A stretch of 64,000 nucleotides of DNA from Pectobacterium araliae (GCF_037076465.1 NZ_AP028908.1:3100001-3164000); one strand, 5' to 3'; numbered from the stretch's first letter, positions 40,110 to 51,470 are shown. Notes: generated by a model not told the origin, from the letters alone. A program made the numbers and translations.

Positions 40110-41498
40110 ATGTCTCAATTTCCCTCCTCTGCAATTTTTACCGTTAGCCGACTGAATCAGACGGTTAGACAACTGTTGGAAATGGAAATGGGCCAGATTT
40201 GGCTCTCCGGCGAAATCTCCAACCTTTCTCAGCCCTCATCGGGCCATTGGTATTTCACGCTGAAAGACGAGCGGGCACAGGTGCGCTGCGCGATGTTCCG
40301 CACCAGCAACCGTAGAGTGACGTTCCGCCCGCAAAATGGTCAGCAGGTGCTGATTCGGGCAAGCATTACGCTATACGAACCCCGTGGCGATTATCAACTG
40401 CTGGCGGAAAGCATGCAGCCCGCTGGCGACGGCCTGTTACAGCAGCAGTTTGAACAGCTCAAACAGCGTCTCGCCGCCGAAGGGCTGTTCGACCAGCAGT
40501 TTAAGCAAGTGCTCCCCTCTCCCGCCAAACAGGTCGGTGTGATTACGTCAACCAGCGGTGCCGCCCTGCACGATATCTTGCAGGTGTTACAGCGCCGCGA
40601 TCCGTCACTGCCAGTGATCGTTTACCCCACGTCAGTACAAGGCGCTGAAGCGCCGCTACAGATTGTTCGCGCTATTGAACTGGCTAACCAGAGAGATGAG
40701 TGTGACGTGCTAATTGTTGGGCGCGGCGGGGGCTCGCTGGAAGATCTCTGGAGCTTTAATGACGAACGGGTAGCCCGTGCGATTTTCGCCAGCCGCATTC
40801 CTATCGTCAGCGCTGTCGGCCATGAAACCGATGTTACCATCGCCGATTTCGTCGGTGACTTGCGCGCGCCTACGCCGTCCGCCGCTGCCGAGTTAGTGAG
40901 CCGTAACCAACTGGAATTGTTGCGTCAGATACAGTCCCAGCGCCAGCGCCTGGAAATGGCGATGGACTACTACCTTGCTCAGCGCAACCGGGAATTTACC
41001 CGACTGCACCATCGCTTACAGCAGCAGCATCCACAACTGCGGTTGGCACGTCAGCAGGCGCAGTTGGTTAAACTACGCCAGCGACTCGATGACGCGATGC
41101 AGAAACAACTTCGGCAGACCTCGCGTCGAAGTGAACGCTTACAACAGCGCCTGATGCAGCAACAGCCGCAAACCCGGATTCATCGTGCGCAACAGCGTTT
41201 ACAGCAGCTTAGCTATCAGATGCAGAGCGCGGTGGATCGTCAGTTGAATCAGAATAAGCAGAAGCTGGGCGTCGTCTGTTCGCGACTGGAAGGGGTTAGC
41301 CCACTAGCGACGCTGGCGCGTGGCTATAACGTCACCACCGCACCGGACGGTAAGGTGCTGAAAAATATCGCGCAAATCACCCCCGGCGAAACACTAAAAA
41401 CCCGTTTGCAGGACGGCTGGGTGGAAAGTCAGGTCATGACGCTGGTTTCAAACTCAAGTTCCGTGAAAAAGCGGCGAAAAAACCCATCTCAGCGATAA
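40110..41498 (+). CDS. xseA: Exodeoxyribonuclease VII large subunit
   Basis: 462 residues (E. coli 456). An N-terminal OB fold ([24 protein letters not shown] region) is followed by the catalytic domain with [15 protein letters not shown] and [19 protein letters not shown] long Gln/Arg-rich coiled coil follows (about 280-400), ending in [16 protein letters not shown]. With XseB it degrades single-stranded DNA. ATG 40110 is chosen as in homologues. A hairpin (GAGTGGGGA with TCCCCCACTC, about 41528-41569) lies downstream. Confidence 0.96.
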   Translation: MSQFPSSAIFTVSRLNQTVRQLLEMEMGQIWLSGEISNLSQPSSGHWYFTLKDERAQVRCAMFRTSNRRVTFRPQNGQQVLIRASITLYEPRGDYQLLAESMQPAGDGLLQQQFEQLKQRLAAEGLFDQQFKQVLPSPAKQVGVITSTSGAALHDILQVLQRRDPSLPVIVYPTSVQGAEAPLQIVRAIELANQRDECDVLIVGRGGGSLEDLWSFNDERVARAIFASRIPIVSAVGHETDVTIADFVGDLRAPTPSAAAELVSRNQLELLRQIQSQRQRLEMAMDYYLAQRNREFTRLHHRLQQQHPQLRLARQQAQLVKLRQRLDDAMQKQLRQTSRRSERLQQRLMQQQPQTRIHRAQQRLQQLSYQMQSAVDRQLNQNKQKLGVVCSRLEGVSPLATLARGYNVTTAPDGKVLKNIAQITPGETLKTRLQDGWVESQVMTLVSNSSSVKKRRKNPSQR

Positions 41499-41732
41499 AA
41501 ATCGCTCGAACATCATAAAATGCACGGAGTGGGGATTTATCCTAAAACGACGGCGATCCCCCACTCTTGCCACCAGCATCTGAACTATACTCATTTCCAG
41601 CTCACTAATTCATATTCACCGTTTTCACTGCACGGGTTACCAGCTTCAATGCGGCGAAATGAGGTGAATAAAGACAGTGAGCTTAATTGATCGTCTGTGT
41701 TACCCCAATGGTGCCTTTCAAGGAGATGAGGT

Positions 41733-42776
41733 ATGAAGTCCAGACCGATTTGTAGCGTAATTCCCCCTTATATCTTGCACCGCATTATTGCAAACGGCAC
41801 TGACGAGCAGCGACACTGTGCGCAACAAACACTGATGCACGTTCAGTCATTAATGGTCAGCCACAACCCGCGCCCAGAACCCCATGAGAAATTGCCCGCC
41901 GGGCAGGCTAATCGCCGCATCCTCGATGCCGAACAGCAGCAACAGTTGCCTGGCAAATTGGTGCGCGCTGAAGGTCAGGCCGGCAACGGTGATATCGCAG
42001 TGGACGAGGCCTATGACTATCTAGGCGTAACCTATGATTTTTTCTGGAAGGTTTTCCAACGCAATTCGCTGGACGCTGAAGGACTGCCACTGGCTGGCAC
42101 CGTGCATTACGGCCAGGAGTACCAGAATGCCTTCTGGAATGGGCAGCAGATGGTGTTTGGAGATGGCGACGGCAAAATATTCAATCGCTTCACGATTGCG
42201 CTTGATGTGGTTGCGCATGAACTCGCTCACGGCATCACCGAACATGAAGCGGGGTTGATTTATTTCCGCCAGTCCGGCGCGCTCAATGAATCGCTGTCCG
42301 ACGTCTTTGGTTCGATGGTCAAACAGTATCATTTAGGGCAAACCGCTGAGCAAGCCGATTGGTTTATCGGTGCCGAACTTCTGGCTGATGGTATCCATGG
42401 TATGGGGCTGCGTTCTATGTCTCACCCAGGCACCGCGTATGATGATGAGCTGTTGGGTGTTGATCCCCAGCCTTCCCACATGAACGAATATGTCAACACC
42501 CGTGAAGATAACGGCGGTGTACACCTGAACTCAGGTATTCCCAACCGGGCGTTCTATCTGACTGCCATCACACTAGGCAGTCATTCCTGGGAAAAAGCGG
42601 GTCGCATCTGGTACGACACGCTGTGCGACAAAGCACTGCCACAAAATGCAGATTTCGAGATTTTCGCACGTCACACCATTCAACATGCTGCTAAGCGTTT
42701 TAACCACAGCGTTGCCGACATCGTTCAGCAGTCATGGGAAACCGTGGGCGTGGAGGTACGGCAGGAGTTCTTATGA
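41733..42776 (+). CDS. prt1: Neutral zinc metalloprotease Prt1 (protealysin-like, M4)
   Basis: 347 residues, the length reported for Prt1 of Pectobacterium. The propeptide is short (about 1-50) with the sequence CSVIPPYILHRII, corresponding to the protealysin PPL-type precursor. Zinc ligands are HELAH (162-166) and Glu186 in ALNESLSD. The C-terminal HTIQHAAKRF and SVADIVQQSWETVGV are typical of M4. No classical signal peptide is seen, as in protealysin. It overlaps the next gene by 4 bases (ATGA), so enzyme and inhibitor are coupled. A possible virulence factor in soft rot; KdgR-type sites were not recognised upstream. Confidence 0.93.
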   Translation: MKSRPICSVIPPYILHRIIANGTDEQRHCAQQTLMHVQSLMVSHNPRPEPHEKLPAGQANRRILDAEQQQQLPGKLVRAEGQAGNGDIAVDEAYDYLGVTYDFFWKVFQRNSLDAEGLPLAGTVHYGQEYQNAFWNGQQMVFGDGDGKIFNRFTIALDVVAHELAHGITEHEAGLIYFRQSGALNESLSDVFGSMVKQYHLGQTAEQADWFIGAELLADGIHGMGLRSMSHPGTAYDDELLGVDPQPSHMNEYVNTREDNGGVHLNSGIPNRAFYLTAITLGSHSWEKAGRIWYDTLCDKALPQNADFEIFARHTIQHAAKRFNHSVADIVQQSWETVGVEVRQEFL

Positions 42777-43117
42777 AGACACTGCCTGATCTCAACGACG
42801 ACACCATCATTGAGCTAGCGCGTGAAGGGGGATTTGCCTTTATCCCCAAGCTGGCAGGGTCGCGACGCTTCGCGCTCGCCAGCGTACCGCCATCCGAACG
42901 GGAGCGTATTTGTAACGCGATCCGCAATGCCTTTCCTCAGGCTCGCGAACCCGGCCAACCAGACGGCCCCGGGCGCGGCGACCAGTTCTATTATCGTATC
43001 CACATCAGCTACTGCCAACCGCAGCAGAATCACTATACCGATGTCATCCTACTGATCCCCGAAAACCGTGCGCCACCGGAGCTGACTGAGTTGTGGCGAA
43101 ACGGCGTGCACGAGTAA
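42773..43117 (+). CDS. Emfourin-like inhibitor of M4 protease
   Basis: 114-residue protein immediately coupled to prt1. It shows FAFIPKLAGSRRFALASVPPSERERI, FYYRIHISY and IPENRAPPELTELW, features I associate with emfourin (M4in), the protealysin inhibitor of Serratia, whose gene forms an operon with the protease. Expected to bind the active site of the cytoplasmic or secreted enzyme. The family call rests on operon position, size and remembered motifs, not on a search. Confidence 0.8.
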   Translation: MKTLPDLNDDTIIELAREGGFAFIPKLAGSRRFALASVPPSERERICNAIRNAFPQAREPGQPDGPGRGDQFYYRIHISYCQPQQNHYTDVILLIPENRAPPELTELWRNGVHE

Positions 43118-43139
43118 CCATTGATTAGTAATAATGGAT

Positions 43140-43364
43140 TTAATCGGCAGGTGCGTAGCTGAAAACGACTCGTCGTTTGGAAATCATCCCGTGCTGCTGG
43201 CAGAAATAATCCACCGCACCGCAGGCTTTCAGTTCCTGAAGCGAGTGCTTACATTCAGGACAACGCGCTTCTCGTTGGTAGTGTTGCAGACAGTGTTCAC
43301 ACAGGAATGAACCATCAGGCTGCCATACCAGCGAATGTTGGCAATCAGGACAAAGCACATCCAT
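43140..43364 (-). CDS. yfgJ: Zinc-ribbon protein YfgJ
   Basis: 74 residues with two zinc-ribbon units: CPDC (residue 5) and CEHC (22), then CPEC (35) with a later Cys. It ends LKACGAVDYFCQQHGMISKRRVVFSYAP, nearly the same as the E. coli YfgJ tail. In E. coli it lies between xseA and der; the synteny is kept here with the prt1 and AEC insertions. Function unknown. Confidence 0.9.
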   Translation of the reverse strand: MDVLCPDCQHSLVWQPDGSFLCEHCLQHYQREARCPECKHSLQELKACGAVDYFCQQHGMISKRRVVFSYAPAD

Positions 43365-43404
43365 CTTTTCCCCGCTTCTGTAATCAATAGCTAATTAACG
43401 GACA

Positions 43405-44364
43405 TTAAATAACACTGAGCGAACGCAGCACATACAGCCCAATGGCAATCATGAAAAATGCCCCCACCGTCGTTATCCCAATAATATTCGCCGCCAGCGT
43501 CGCATTTCCGCCCATTGCCCGCGTCATCGCATAGCTACCTGCTGCGGTTGGCGTCGCGGAAAACAGAAAAATAATGCCCAGTTCAACACCGCGAAAACCC
43601 ACAAGCCATCCACCCAACGTGAGTAATCCTGGCACAACGACTATTTTCGCAATAGAAGACAGCACCGCAACATTGGATGAACGAAACATACTACGCCATT
43701 CCAGACTCGCACCTGCACATAACAGCGCCAAAGGCAGCGCCATTGAGGAAATAAAACCGCCAGTTTGCTTAATCACACTTGGCATCGGCAATTGGCTCTG
43801 TCCATATGCTGCCCCCAGAAGCAAACCAATGATCAGTGGGTTCGTCACAATCCCCCGCAGCAATTGGCTTACTGGGATCTTCTGTTCAGGAGACTGCCGC
43901 TGCAAGCTGCGCGTCAACGTAATGACAGACAGCGCGTTGAACATAATTACCGTTACCATCAGATACAGAGAACCGATAGCGACACCTTCATCGCCATAAG
44001 CACTCATGGCAAAAGCCAACCCCATCACCCCCGTATTAGAACGGAACCCACCTTGTACAAAAATGCCACGTTCCTTTGGATCTTTAACTAAGCGCCCCGC
44101 CGCAATTTCCAGTAGCAGAAATGTCGCTAAGGTTCCTATCGTCCCATAAACCACCAGCGGCCACTGGCTTGCGAAAGATTGATGGTTGCCTGCAACGCTA
44201 AAAAACAGCAGACAGGGAAGAGAAAGGTTGAATACAACCCGCATGGCGGTGTCACAAAACGCATCATTAAGCAGATTGAGTTTACGTAACGCGATACCGA
44301 GCAACAACATCAGTACATTAGGCATCGTGACGTTAAACGCAAAACTCCAGGTTTCCCAGGACAT
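43405..44364 (-). CDS. AEC (auxin efflux carrier) family transporter
   Basis: 319-residue inner-membrane protein with about ten helices. It starts in FAFNVTMPNVLMLLLGIALRK. The family's two related halves are visible (GGFRSNTGVMGLAFA, then ASLEWRSMFRSSNVAVLSSI and FLFSATPTAAGSYAMTRAMGGN). AEC members carry malate, malonate or similar anions; substrate unknown. Its own promoter would lie between it and the der terminator; the gene is the same strand as der. Confidence 0.88.
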   Translation of the reverse strand: MSWETWSFAFNVTMPNVLMLLLGIALRKLNLLNDAFCDTAMRVVFNLSLPCLLFFSVAGNHQSFASQWPLVVYGTIGTLATFLLLEIAAGRLVKDPKERGIFVQGGFRSNTGVMGLAFAMSAYGDEGVAIGSLYLMVTVIMFNALSVITLTRSLQRQSPEQKIPVSQLLRGIVTNPLIIGLLLGAAYGQSQLPMPSVIKQTGGFISSMALPLALLCAGASLEWRSMFRSSNVAVLSSIAKIVVVPGLLTLGGWLVGFRGVELGIIFLFSATPTAAGSYAMTRAMGGNATLAANIIGITTVGAFFMIAIGLYVLRSLSVI

Positions 44365-44394
44365 GACTTTCCTTGGTTATTATTGGTTTCTTCT

Positions 44395-44431
44395 CTGATA
44401 AAACGGGGCGAATATCGCTATTCGCCCCGTT
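44395..44431 (-). terminator. der terminator
   Basis: Perfect 12-bp stem AACGGGGCGAAT (44402-44413) with ATTCGCCCCGTT (44420-44431). On the minus strand it is followed by TTTTATC. It lies 6 bases after the der stop codon. Confidence 0.85.
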
Positions 44432-44437
44432 AATACA

Positions 44438-45925
44438 TCACTTACTCTTTTTAAGATGCGACATCAACCGCTTACGCTTGCGTAGCTGGTTTGGCGTCAG
44501 CGTATTGCGCTTGTCTGCAAAAGGGTTTTCCCCTTCTTTAAACTGAATACGAATCGGCGTTCCCATCACTTCCAGCGAACGACGATAGTAGTTCATCAGG
44601 TAGCGTTTGTAGGAATCCGGCAGGTCTTTCACCTGATTACCGTGGATCACCACAATCGGTGGGTTATAACCCCCGGCGTGCGCATATTTCAGCTTCACAC
44701 GACGACCGCGCACCAGCGGCGGCTGGTGGTCATCTGCCGCCATTTGCATAACACGCGTCAACATCGCGGTACTCACGCGTCGCGTCGCGCAAGAATAGGC
44801 TTCGGTAACCGACTCAAATAGGTTACCTACGCCGCTGCCATGTAGTGCGGAAATGAAGTGAATGCGGGCAAAATCGATAAAGCCGAGGCGCAGATCAAGC
44901 ATATCTTTCACCTGATCGCGCACTTCCTGCGACAGGCCATCCCACTTGTTCACCACGATCACCAGTGAGCGCCCACTATTGAGGATAAAGCCCAGCAGTG
45001 AGAGATCTTGATCGGAGATACCTTCACGCGCATCGATAACCAGCAGCACGACGTTGGCATCTTCAATCGCCTGTAACGTTTTGATGACGGAGAATTTTTC
45101 TACCGTTTCCGTGACTTTACCGCGCTTACGCACCCCGGCGGTATCAATCAGAATATATTCACGTTCATCGCGCACCATTGGGATGTAGATACTGTCACGC
45201 GTTGTGCCTGGCATGTCGAACACCACCACACGCTCTTCACCCAGAATACGGTTAGTCAGCGTGGACTTACCCACATTCGGACGCCCGACAATCGCCAACT
45301 TGATCGGCAAATCTTCCGGATTGAAATCGTCTTCTACTTCTTCTTCGCTGGCCTGCTCTTTCGCTTCTAACGCCGCCCAATAAGCCGCGTTCTCTTCTTC
45401 TTCGGTTAACTCGACCGGCTCTTCTATTTCATCCTGCACGAACGGTAGCAACACCGTTTCCAGTAGTGACGTCACGCCACGGCCATGAGACGCCGCGATC
45501 GCGTAGACTTCACCCATACCGAGCGAGTAAAAATCCGCCGTGACCATATCTGGGTCAAGGCCATCGGTTTTGTTAGCGACCAATACCGTCGTCTTTTCGC
45601 GGCTGCGCAAATGCTTGGCAATGCCTTCATCCGCAGGCATCAACCCTGCGCGAGCATCTACCATGAACAGCACGATATCGGCTTCTTCAATCGCAACCAG
45701 CGATTGACCCGCCATGCGCGTTTCCACACCGTCTTCTGTGCCGTCGATGCCACCGGTATCGACGATAATAAATTCATGCCCTTCCACTTCAGCACGACCA
45801 TACTTGCGGTCACGAGTCAGCCCAGGAAAATCCGCCACTAATGCATCACGAGTGCGCGTTAAGCGGTTAAATAGCGTGGATTTCCCCACATTCGGGCGCC
45901 CGACCAGCGCGACGACAGGTATCAT
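44438..45925 (-). CDS. der: Ribosome-assembly GTPase Der (EngA)
   Basis: 495 residues with two GTPase domains in tandem: [20 protein letters not shown] in the first, [19 protein letters not shown] in the second, and a C-terminal KH-like domain. An acidic linker ([20 protein letters not shown] region, about 165-200) separates the G domains. Essential for 50S subunit maturation. It follows bamB with 144 bases between, including a bamB terminator. Confidence 0.97.
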   Translation of the reverse strand: MIPVVALVGRPNVGKSTLFNRLTRTRDALVADFPGLTRDRKYGRAEVEGHEFIIVDTGGIDGTEDGVETRMAGQSLVAIEEADIVLFMVDARAGLMPADEGIAKHLRSREKTTVLVANKTDGLDPDMVTADFYSLGMGEVYAIAASHGRGVTSLLETVLLPFVQDEIEEPVELTEEEENAAYWAALEAKEQASEEEVEDDFNPEDLPIKLAIVGRPNVGKSTLTNRILGEERVVVFDMPGTTRDSIYIPMVRDEREYILIDTAGVRKRGKVTETVEKFSVIKTLQAIEDANVVLLVIDAREGISDQDLSLLGFILNSGRSLVIVVNKWDGLSQEVRDQVKDMLDLRLGFIDFARIHFISALHGSGVGNLFESVTEAYSCATRRVSTAMLTRVMQMAADDHQPPLVRGRRVKLKYAHAGGYNPPIVVIHGNQVKDLPDSYKRYLMNYYRRSLEVMGTPIRIQFKEGENPFADKRNTLTPNQLRKRKRLMSHLKKSK

Positions 45926-45979
45926 TGTTACAACCTCATTACTTATATTTCAATACGTTACAGCGAAACATTCGCTGAC

Positions 45980-46022
45980 GATAAAAAGACGAAACGGCCC
46001 CTGATAGTGTCAGGAGCCGTTA
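45980..46022 (-). terminator. bamB terminator
   Basis: AACGGCCCCTGA (45990-46001) and TCAGGAGCCGTT (46010-46021) pair with one GU position on the minus strand, followed there by TCGTCTTTTT. Confidence 0.7.
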
Positions 46023-46069
46023 TGGGAACGCATCCAAAAGCGCTGCGCTCCAAATCGATACGGTATTAC

Positions 46070-47251
46070 TTAGCGAGTGAACGCGTAGACATCACCGTTT
46101 TTCGCCTGAATCAACAGCTTGTCGCTGGCAATGACAGGCTTGCTCAGGAAGCCTGAGCTATCCACTTTTTGCTGCGCCACGAAGCGACCATCTGCCGTAT
46201 TCAGCCAGTGCAGATACCCTTCAGCATCGCCCACAACCAGATAACCGTTATACAGCGCTGGTGCCGTTAAGTTACGGTGCAGCAGATCGCTTTGACGCCA
46301 CAGGCTCACGCCACCGTTGGTATTCAACGCAACAACGCGATCGTCCTGATCGACCAAATAGATGCGGTCGCCGTCAATGATGAAATCATGCACGGAACCC
46401 AGTTCACGCTTCCACAGAACCTGACCAGAGCGCAGATCCAGCGCGGTCATATTGCCATTGTAACCCAGTGCGTATACCACTTCGCCCGCAACAACGGGTG
46501 TTGTATCGACATCGTTCAGACGATCAATTTCGGTAGCGCCACTCGGCTGTGAAATACGCTGTTGCCAGATGAGCTGACCCTGATTGATCATTACGGCATT
46601 CACACGACCATTGTCGCCGCCGACAATCGCTGCACCAAATGCGGTTGTCGGAGCAGATTCACCGCGCAGAGACAGCGTCGGCATATCCAGATTGACGCTC
46701 CACTTGATTGCGCCATCCGCTTCATTCAAGGCCTGTAACATACCGTTGCTGGTGTGAATCAGCACCACACCATCACTGACAACAGGACGGGACAGCGCTT
46801 CACCTGCCACTTTCGCCTGCCATACCGGCGTACCATCTTCAGTATTCAGCGCATAGACCTGCGCCTTTTCGCTGCCGACATAGACATGATTGCCCGAAAC
46901 CGTTACGCCGCCAGACAGCAGTGCAGGGTTATTGCGAGAGAAGAAGTTAGTCTTCTCGGAGAGATCGGCACGCCAAATCTCTTTACCGTCACTCAGATCC
47001 ATCGCTTTGACAGTACCACGACGATCGGCAGCGAAAACGCGGTTATCCTGCCAGGCTGGGTGAAGATTGGAATAAAACTCACCAATACCACTCCCAACCG
47101 AGCTGTTCCACACCTTGGTTGGCGTGAATTGGTTTTCCACCTGCGGCAGTGGAGACATAGTGACAACATCTTCTTCGCTGTTAAACAGCGAGCATCCGCT
47201 CAGCAGGGCAACAGAAACCAGTCCTACCAACAGTGTTTTACGCAATTGCAT
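46070..47251 (-). CDS. bamB: Outer-membrane assembly lipoprotein BamB
   Basis: 393 residues. The lipoprotein signal has LLSGCSLF with the lipidated Cys at residue 20. The rest is an eight-bladed PQQ-type beta-propeller (repeated G-x-V-x-AL-x-x-x-x-G-x-x-W, for example VYALNTEDGTPVW and MTALDLRSGQVLW). Accessory subunit of the BAM complex in outer-membrane protein assembly. Ten bases after yfgM, consistent with an operon. Confidence 0.96.
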   Translation of the reverse strand: MQLRKTLLVGLVSVALLSGCSLFNSEEDVVTMSPLPQVENQFTPTKVWNSSVGSGIGEFYSNLHPAWQDNRVFAADRRGTVKAMDLSDGKEIWRADLSEKTNFFSRNNPALLSGGVTVSGNHVYVGSEKAQVYALNTEDGTPVWQAKVAGEALSRPVVSDGVVLIHTSNGMLQALNEADGAIKWSVNLDMPTLSLRGESAPTTAFGAAIVGGDNGRVNAVMINQGQLIWQQRISQPSGATEIDRLNDVDTTPVVAGEVVYALGYNGNMTALDLRSGQVLWKRELGSVHDFIIDGDRIYLVDQDDRVVALNTNGGVSLWRQSDLLHRNLTAPALYNGYLVVGDAEGYLHWLNTADGRFVAQQKVDSSGFLSKPVIASDKLLIQAKNGDVYAFTR

Positions 47252-47261
47252 GGAATTCCTC

Positions 47262-47882
47262 TTAGCTGGACAGGTTATTCAGTTTCATGCGCAGTAACGC
47301 TTGCTGTGCCTGCGATGGATTGGAAGACAACCCTTTGTTGTAGGCATCACGCGCAGCCTGATTGTCCCCTTTGATCACCAGAATATCGCCACGAACTTCC
47401 GCTGCCTGTGACGCCCAGCCTTCCTGTTTGATGGCATCCAATGTTTTCAGCGCGTCATCCGCTTTGTTTTCCTGTAGCTGAATCCGCGCCAGACGCAGAT
47501 TCACTACCGCCAGCAGATCGGCATCTTTAGTCTGTGACTGTGCCTGTACCAGTTGCTGTGCTGCTTTAGCAAAATCTTTCTGATCAATATAATGACGCGC
47601 CAGTTCCAGAGAAGCCAGCGTGCCATAGGCATTCTTATTCTCAGCCGTAAATTTCTCTGTTGCAGCAACCGCTTCAGCTTTGCCTTCGGCCAATTGCTCC
47701 GTCACCTGCTGATAAGACGCCGATGCTGCCTGCACGCTGTCATTCTGATGACTTTGCCAGAAACGCCAGCCAACCAGAGCACCCACGCCCAATACAACAC
47801 CGACAACGAGCGCCTTTCCGTTCTCCGCGAGGAAACGACGAAGTGCATCAACCTGTTCATTCTCTGTGGTATAGACTTCCAC
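47262..47882 (-). CDS. yfgM: YfgM, ancillary SecYEG translocon protein
   Basis: 206 residues from the GTG at 47882 (VEVYTTENEQVDALRRF), the length of E. coli YfgM. One membrane helix (ALVVGVVLGVGALVGWRFW, about 24-42) and a periplasmic TPR domain. In E. coli it binds PpiD at the translocon. An in-frame ATG 26 codons earlier overlaps hisS and lacks support; the GTG is preceded by GAGAGAG. Between hisS (13 bases) and bamB. Confidence 0.93.
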   Translation of the reverse strand: MEVYTTENEQVDALRRFLAENGKALVVGVVLGVGALVGWRFWQSHQNDSVQAASASYQQVTEQLAEGKAEAVAATEKFTAENKNAYGTLASLELARHYIDQKDFAKAAQQLVQAQSQTKDADLLAVVNLRLARIQLQENKADDALKTLDAIKQEGWASQAAEVRGDILVIKGDNQAARDAYNKGLSSNPSQAQQALLRMKLNNLSS

Positions 47883-47895
47883 GGTGTCTCTCTCC

Positions 47896-49170
47896 TCAAT
47901 CCAGTAACGTTGCCAGCCGCGACGCGACGTCGGCCTGTGCCAATGTATCCTGTTCCCCATTGTTCAGGTTTTTAACCACAACCTGACCAGCCGCCACTTC
48001 ATTTTCGCCTAATACCAATGCGACGCGTGCGCCCCATTTATCAGCACGGGCGAATTGTTTCTTAAAGTTGCCACCACCGTAGTTGGTCATCAGTTTCAAC
48101 TGCGGCAGCGCATCACGTAATTTCTCCGCCAGTTGCATTGCAGCAACCTGCGTTCCCGCACCGGAAGAAATCAGGTAAGCATCTACGCTTGGCTGTGGTT
48201 TGAAATCTGGGTTTACAGACTGCACCAGCAGAACCAGACGCTCTAAACCCATCGCAAAACCGACCGCTGGCGTCGCATGTCCGCCCAGTTGCTCCACCAT
48301 ACCATCATAACGCCCACCGGCACAGACCGTGCCCTGCGCGCCCAGACTGGTTGTCACCCACTCAAATACGGTGCGGTTGTAGTAATCCAAACCACGAACC
48401 AGACGCGGATTAACGGTATATGGGATACCAGACTGCGTTAAAAGTTCACCCAGCGCCTCAAAGTGTACTCGCGATTCGTCATCCAGATAGTCCGTCAGTA
48501 CTGGCGCATCATTCAGCAACGCTTGAATCTGTGGATTTTTGGTATCCAGAACGCGCAACGGATTGGTGTACATCCGGCGCAAACAGTCTTCATCGAGCTG
48601 ATCTTTATGCTGTTCGAGGAATGCCACCAGCGCTTCACGATAGCGAGCACGTGCGTCTAACGAACCAATCGAGTTCAGTTCCAGCTTCACGTGGTCGGCA
48701 ATGCCTAGCACTCGCCACCAGCGGGCTGTCATCAGAATCAGTTCGGCATCAATATCCGGCCCTTGCAGACCAAAAACCTCACAGCCCAACTGATGAAACT
48801 GGCGATAGCGCCCTTTCTGCGGACGTTCATGGCGGAACATCGGCCCGATATACCACAACCGCTGTTCCTGATTATAGAGAATACCGTGTTCGATCCCCGC
48901 GCGAACGCAAGATGCAGTATTTTCAGGACGCAATGTCAGGCTGTCGCCGTTACGATCGTCAAAGGTATACATCTCTTTTTCGACGACATCGGTCACTTCA
49001 CCGATAGCACGTTTAAACAGCGATGTCTGCTCAACAATCGGTGTGCGAATTTCACTATAACCATAGCTACTGAGCACCTGTTTCAGGCTGTTTTCAATAC
49101 GCTGCCACAATGCCGTTTCGGCTGGCAGGTAATCGTTCATGCCGCGAATGGCTTGAATATTTTTTGCCAC
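47896..49170 (-). CDS. hisS: Histidine-tRNA ligase
   Basis: 424 residues, class II aminoacyl-tRNA synthetase. Motif 2 region [24 protein letters not shown], histidine loops [15 protein letters not shown] and [14 protein letters not shown], and motif 3 [13 protein letters not shown]-terminal anticodon-binding domain from about residue 330. It attaches histidine to tRNA-His. It follows ispG by 139 bases and probably shares a transcript. Confidence 0.97.
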   Translation of the reverse strand: MAKNIQAIRGMNDYLPAETALWQRIENSLKQVLSSYGYSEIRTPIVEQTSLFKRAIGEVTDVVEKEMYTFDDRNGDSLTLRPENTASCVRAGIEHGILYNQEQRLWYIGPMFRHERPQKGRYRQFHQLGCEVFGLQGPDIDAELILMTARWWRVLGIADHVKLELNSIGSLDARARYREALVAFLEQHKDQLDEDCLRRMYTNPLRVLDTKNPQIQALLNDAPVLTDYLDDESRVHFEALGELLTQSGIPYTVNPRLVRGLDYYNRTVFEWVTTSLGAQGTVCAGGRYDGMVEQLGGHATPAVGFAMGLERLVLLVQSVNPDFKPQPSVDAYLISSGAGTQVAAMQLAEKLRDALPQLKLMTNYGGGNFKKQFARADKWGARVALVLGENEVAAGQVVVKNLNNGEQDTLAQADVASRLATLLD

Positions 49171-49309
49171 GTCAGTTCTCTATGCGTTTTTCAAAAAATA
49201 AACCCGATTATAGAAGGATTGTCGTCGCATCTTCAATGCGGGACATCCCCCATCGGGTTCAGGAGTCGTGAATTATACAGGCGACGGCATACCGCCATGC
49301 CTTGCAAAA

Positions 49310-50431
49310 TTATTTATCCACCAGATTGACGGTAATACGCTGATTTTCGTCCATCATGGAGGCTTTCGCGCGAATCTTGGCTTCTAACTGATCGATCATC
49401 TGTTCGTTATCGAAGCGCTCTCTCTGCCGCACGCCGTCTTCATAGAAGCCGCTCTTATTGTGCCCGCCCGTAACACCAATGGTAGACACCAGCGCTTCAC
49501 CGGGGCCATTCACCACGCAACCGATAATTGAGACATCCATTGGCGTGATGAGATCTTCCAGTCGTTGTTCCAGTGCGTTCACCGTACCGATCACGTCAAA
49601 TTCCTGGCGAGAGCAGGTCGGGCAAGCAATGAAGTTGATTCCGCGAGCACGAATGCGTAGTGACTTCAGAATATCGAAGCCCACTTTCACTTCTTCAACC
49701 GGATCGGCCGCCAGCGAGATGCGCAGCGTGTCGCCAATGCCTTCAGACAGCAGCAGACCAAGTCCGATAGCTGATTTCACCGCACCGCTACGTGCACCAC
49801 CGGCCTCAGTGATACCAAGGTGCAACGGCTGATCGATACGCGCCGCCAGCAGGCGATAAGATTGCACCGCGAGGAAAACATCCGAGGCTTTGACGCTGAC
49901 TTTAAACTGATCGAAATTCAGACGGTCGAGGATATCGACATGGCGCATTGCCGATTCGAGCAACGCTTCCGGTGTTGGCTCACCGTATTTTTCCTGTAAA
50001 TCTTTTTCCAACGAGCCGCCGTTAACACCAATGCGGATCGGGATATTGTTGTAACGCGCACAGTCGACAACCGAGCGAATACGCTCTTCGTTACCAATAT
50101 TACCGGGGTTGATACGCAGACAATCGACACCGTATTCTGCGACTTTCAGCGCAATACGGTAGTCAAAATGAATGTCGGCAACGAGCGGGACATTTACCTG
50201 CTGTTTGATCAGCTTAAAGGCTTCCGCCGCGTCCATTGTGGGTACAGAGACGCGGACAATATCGACACCAACACGCTCTAGCGCTTTAATTTGGTTGACG
50301 GTGGCTTCAACGTCGGTGGTTCGAGTGTTGGTCATGGATTGCACCGCAATCGGCGCGCCATCACCAACAGGCACCTTGCCGACGTAAATCCGTGTTGATT
50401 TTCGACGGGTTATGGGTGCAGCGTTATGCAT
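49310..50431 (-). CDS. ispG: 4-hydroxy-3-methylbut-2-enyl diphosphate synthase IspG
   Basis: 373 residues. N-terminal TIM barrel ([33 protein letters not shown]) and C-terminal Fe-S domain with [10 protein letters not shown] and [10 protein letters not shown] supplying the [4Fe-4S] cysteines and Glu. Makes HMBPP from MEcPP in the MEP isoprenoid pathway. It lies 40 bases after rodZ in the same direction. Confidence 0.97.
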   Translation of the reverse strand: MHNAAPITRRKSTRIYVGKVPVGDGAPIAVQSMTNTRTTDVEATVNQIKALERVGVDIVRVSVPTMDAAEAFKLIKQQVNVPLVADIHFDYRIALKVAEYGVDCLRINPGNIGNEERIRSVVDCARYNNIPIRIGVNGGSLEKDLQEKYGEPTPEALLESAMRHVDILDRLNFDQFKVSVKASDVFLAVQSYRLLAARIDQPLHLGITEAGGARSGAVKSAIGLGLLLSEGIGDTLRISLAADPVEEVKVGFDILKSLRIRARGINFIACPTCSRQEFDVIGTVNALEQRLEDLITPMDVSIIGCVVNGPGEALVSTIGVTGGHNKSGFYEDGVRQRERFDNEQMIDQLEAKIRAKASMMDENQRITVNLVDK

Positions 50432-50471
50432 TACTTCATCTCCAACATTGCAGTCTTACTTGAACAACATA

Positions 50472-51470
50472 TTATTCGGCCGTCAGCGTCAGGCGTGCAA
50501 CCTGACTACTGCGCACAAATTGGCTTAAATCGACCGGCTTGCCTTGAAATTGGATCTGTAGCGCAGCTGGCGCACCAATTTTAAGTTTATAAGGTGACTG
50601 ACCATCCAGATTCAGCGTGCTGCCATTACGCTGCATGCCGCTGAACAGCTTCTTACCGCTCGCATCCGTGACTTCCAACCAGCAATCCGCCGTAAAGGTC
50701 ATGACCAATGCATGGGTGGCAGACACTGGGTTGCTCTCCGCGACCGTAGCAGCAGGTGCGATTGCCCCAGCGCCCAGCAAGGTATTACCCGCAGCTTGCG
50801 GCTGTACCGCATCTGCCGGTGAAGATGATTGGCTGGACGGTGCAGCAGAAGGGGCAGTTGTAGAAGAAGGCATCGCTGAGGGTGTCGCCGCGAGGGTGGC
50901 AGAAAGATCGACTGGCGTTGAAGAAGGTGCCGTTGAGGAGCCCGGCGTAGCGGTTTCCTGCGGAGCATTGTTGTCCATCAACGCAACGGACTGCCCTTCC
51001 GTTTGCGTTTGCATCGAACTGGCGTGATCAACCATGCTGTTGATCTCTGCTTGTTGAGCCTGATGATTTTGCCACCACCATGCTCCCGTCAGCCCCAGAA
51101 CAACCAGCACAACCAGCCAAGTGATGGTCATCAGCCAGCCATCACGCTTTTTGCGGTTTTTTTTCAGTGAAAAACTCTGCATCGGCGAAACCGAGATCGT
51201 TTTAGGCACAGCCTGTTTATCCACGATGGGAAGCAGGTCATCTTCGGGTAAATGAACCAGCTTGGCATAAGAACGGATATAGCCGCGCAGAAAGGTCGGC
51301 GCTAAATCGGCAGGGGCCGTACCATCTTCGATATCACGAACGGTGGTGATTTTAAGGCACAAACGCTCGGCAATAGTTTGCTGAGTCAGCCCAAGGCGTT
51401 CGCGCGCCTCACGCAGACGTTCACCGGGTAGTTTTGCTTCTGTTGTATTTTGGGTGGCTTCAGTATTCAT
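50472..51470 (-). CDS. rodZ: Cytoskeletal morphogenesis protein RodZ
   Basis: 332 residues. N-terminal Cro-like HTH ([30 protein letters not shown] at about 20-50), a single membrane helix ([22 protein letters not shown], about 112-134), a Ser/Ala/Pro-rich periplasmic linker (about 165-245) and a C-terminal DUF4115 beta domain with [17 protein letters not shown]. It links MreB to the envelope. It overlaps pilW by 11 bases. Confidence 0.95.
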   Translation of the reverse strand: MNTEATQNTTEAKLPGERLREARERLGLTQQTIAERLCLKITTVRDIEDGTAPADLAPTFLRGYIRSYAKLVHLPEDDLLPIVDKQAVPKTISVSPMQSFSLKKNRKKRDGWLMTITWLVVLVVLGLTGAWWWQNHQAQQAEINSMVDHASSMQTQTEGQSVALMDNNAPQETATPGSSTAPSSTPVDLSATLAATPSAMPSSTTAPSAAPSSQSSSPADAVQPQAAGNTLLGAGAIAPAATVAESNPVSATHALVMTFTADCWLEVTDASGKKLFSGMQRNGSTLNLDGQSPYKLKIGAPAALQIQFQGKPVDLSQFVRSSQVARLTLTAE

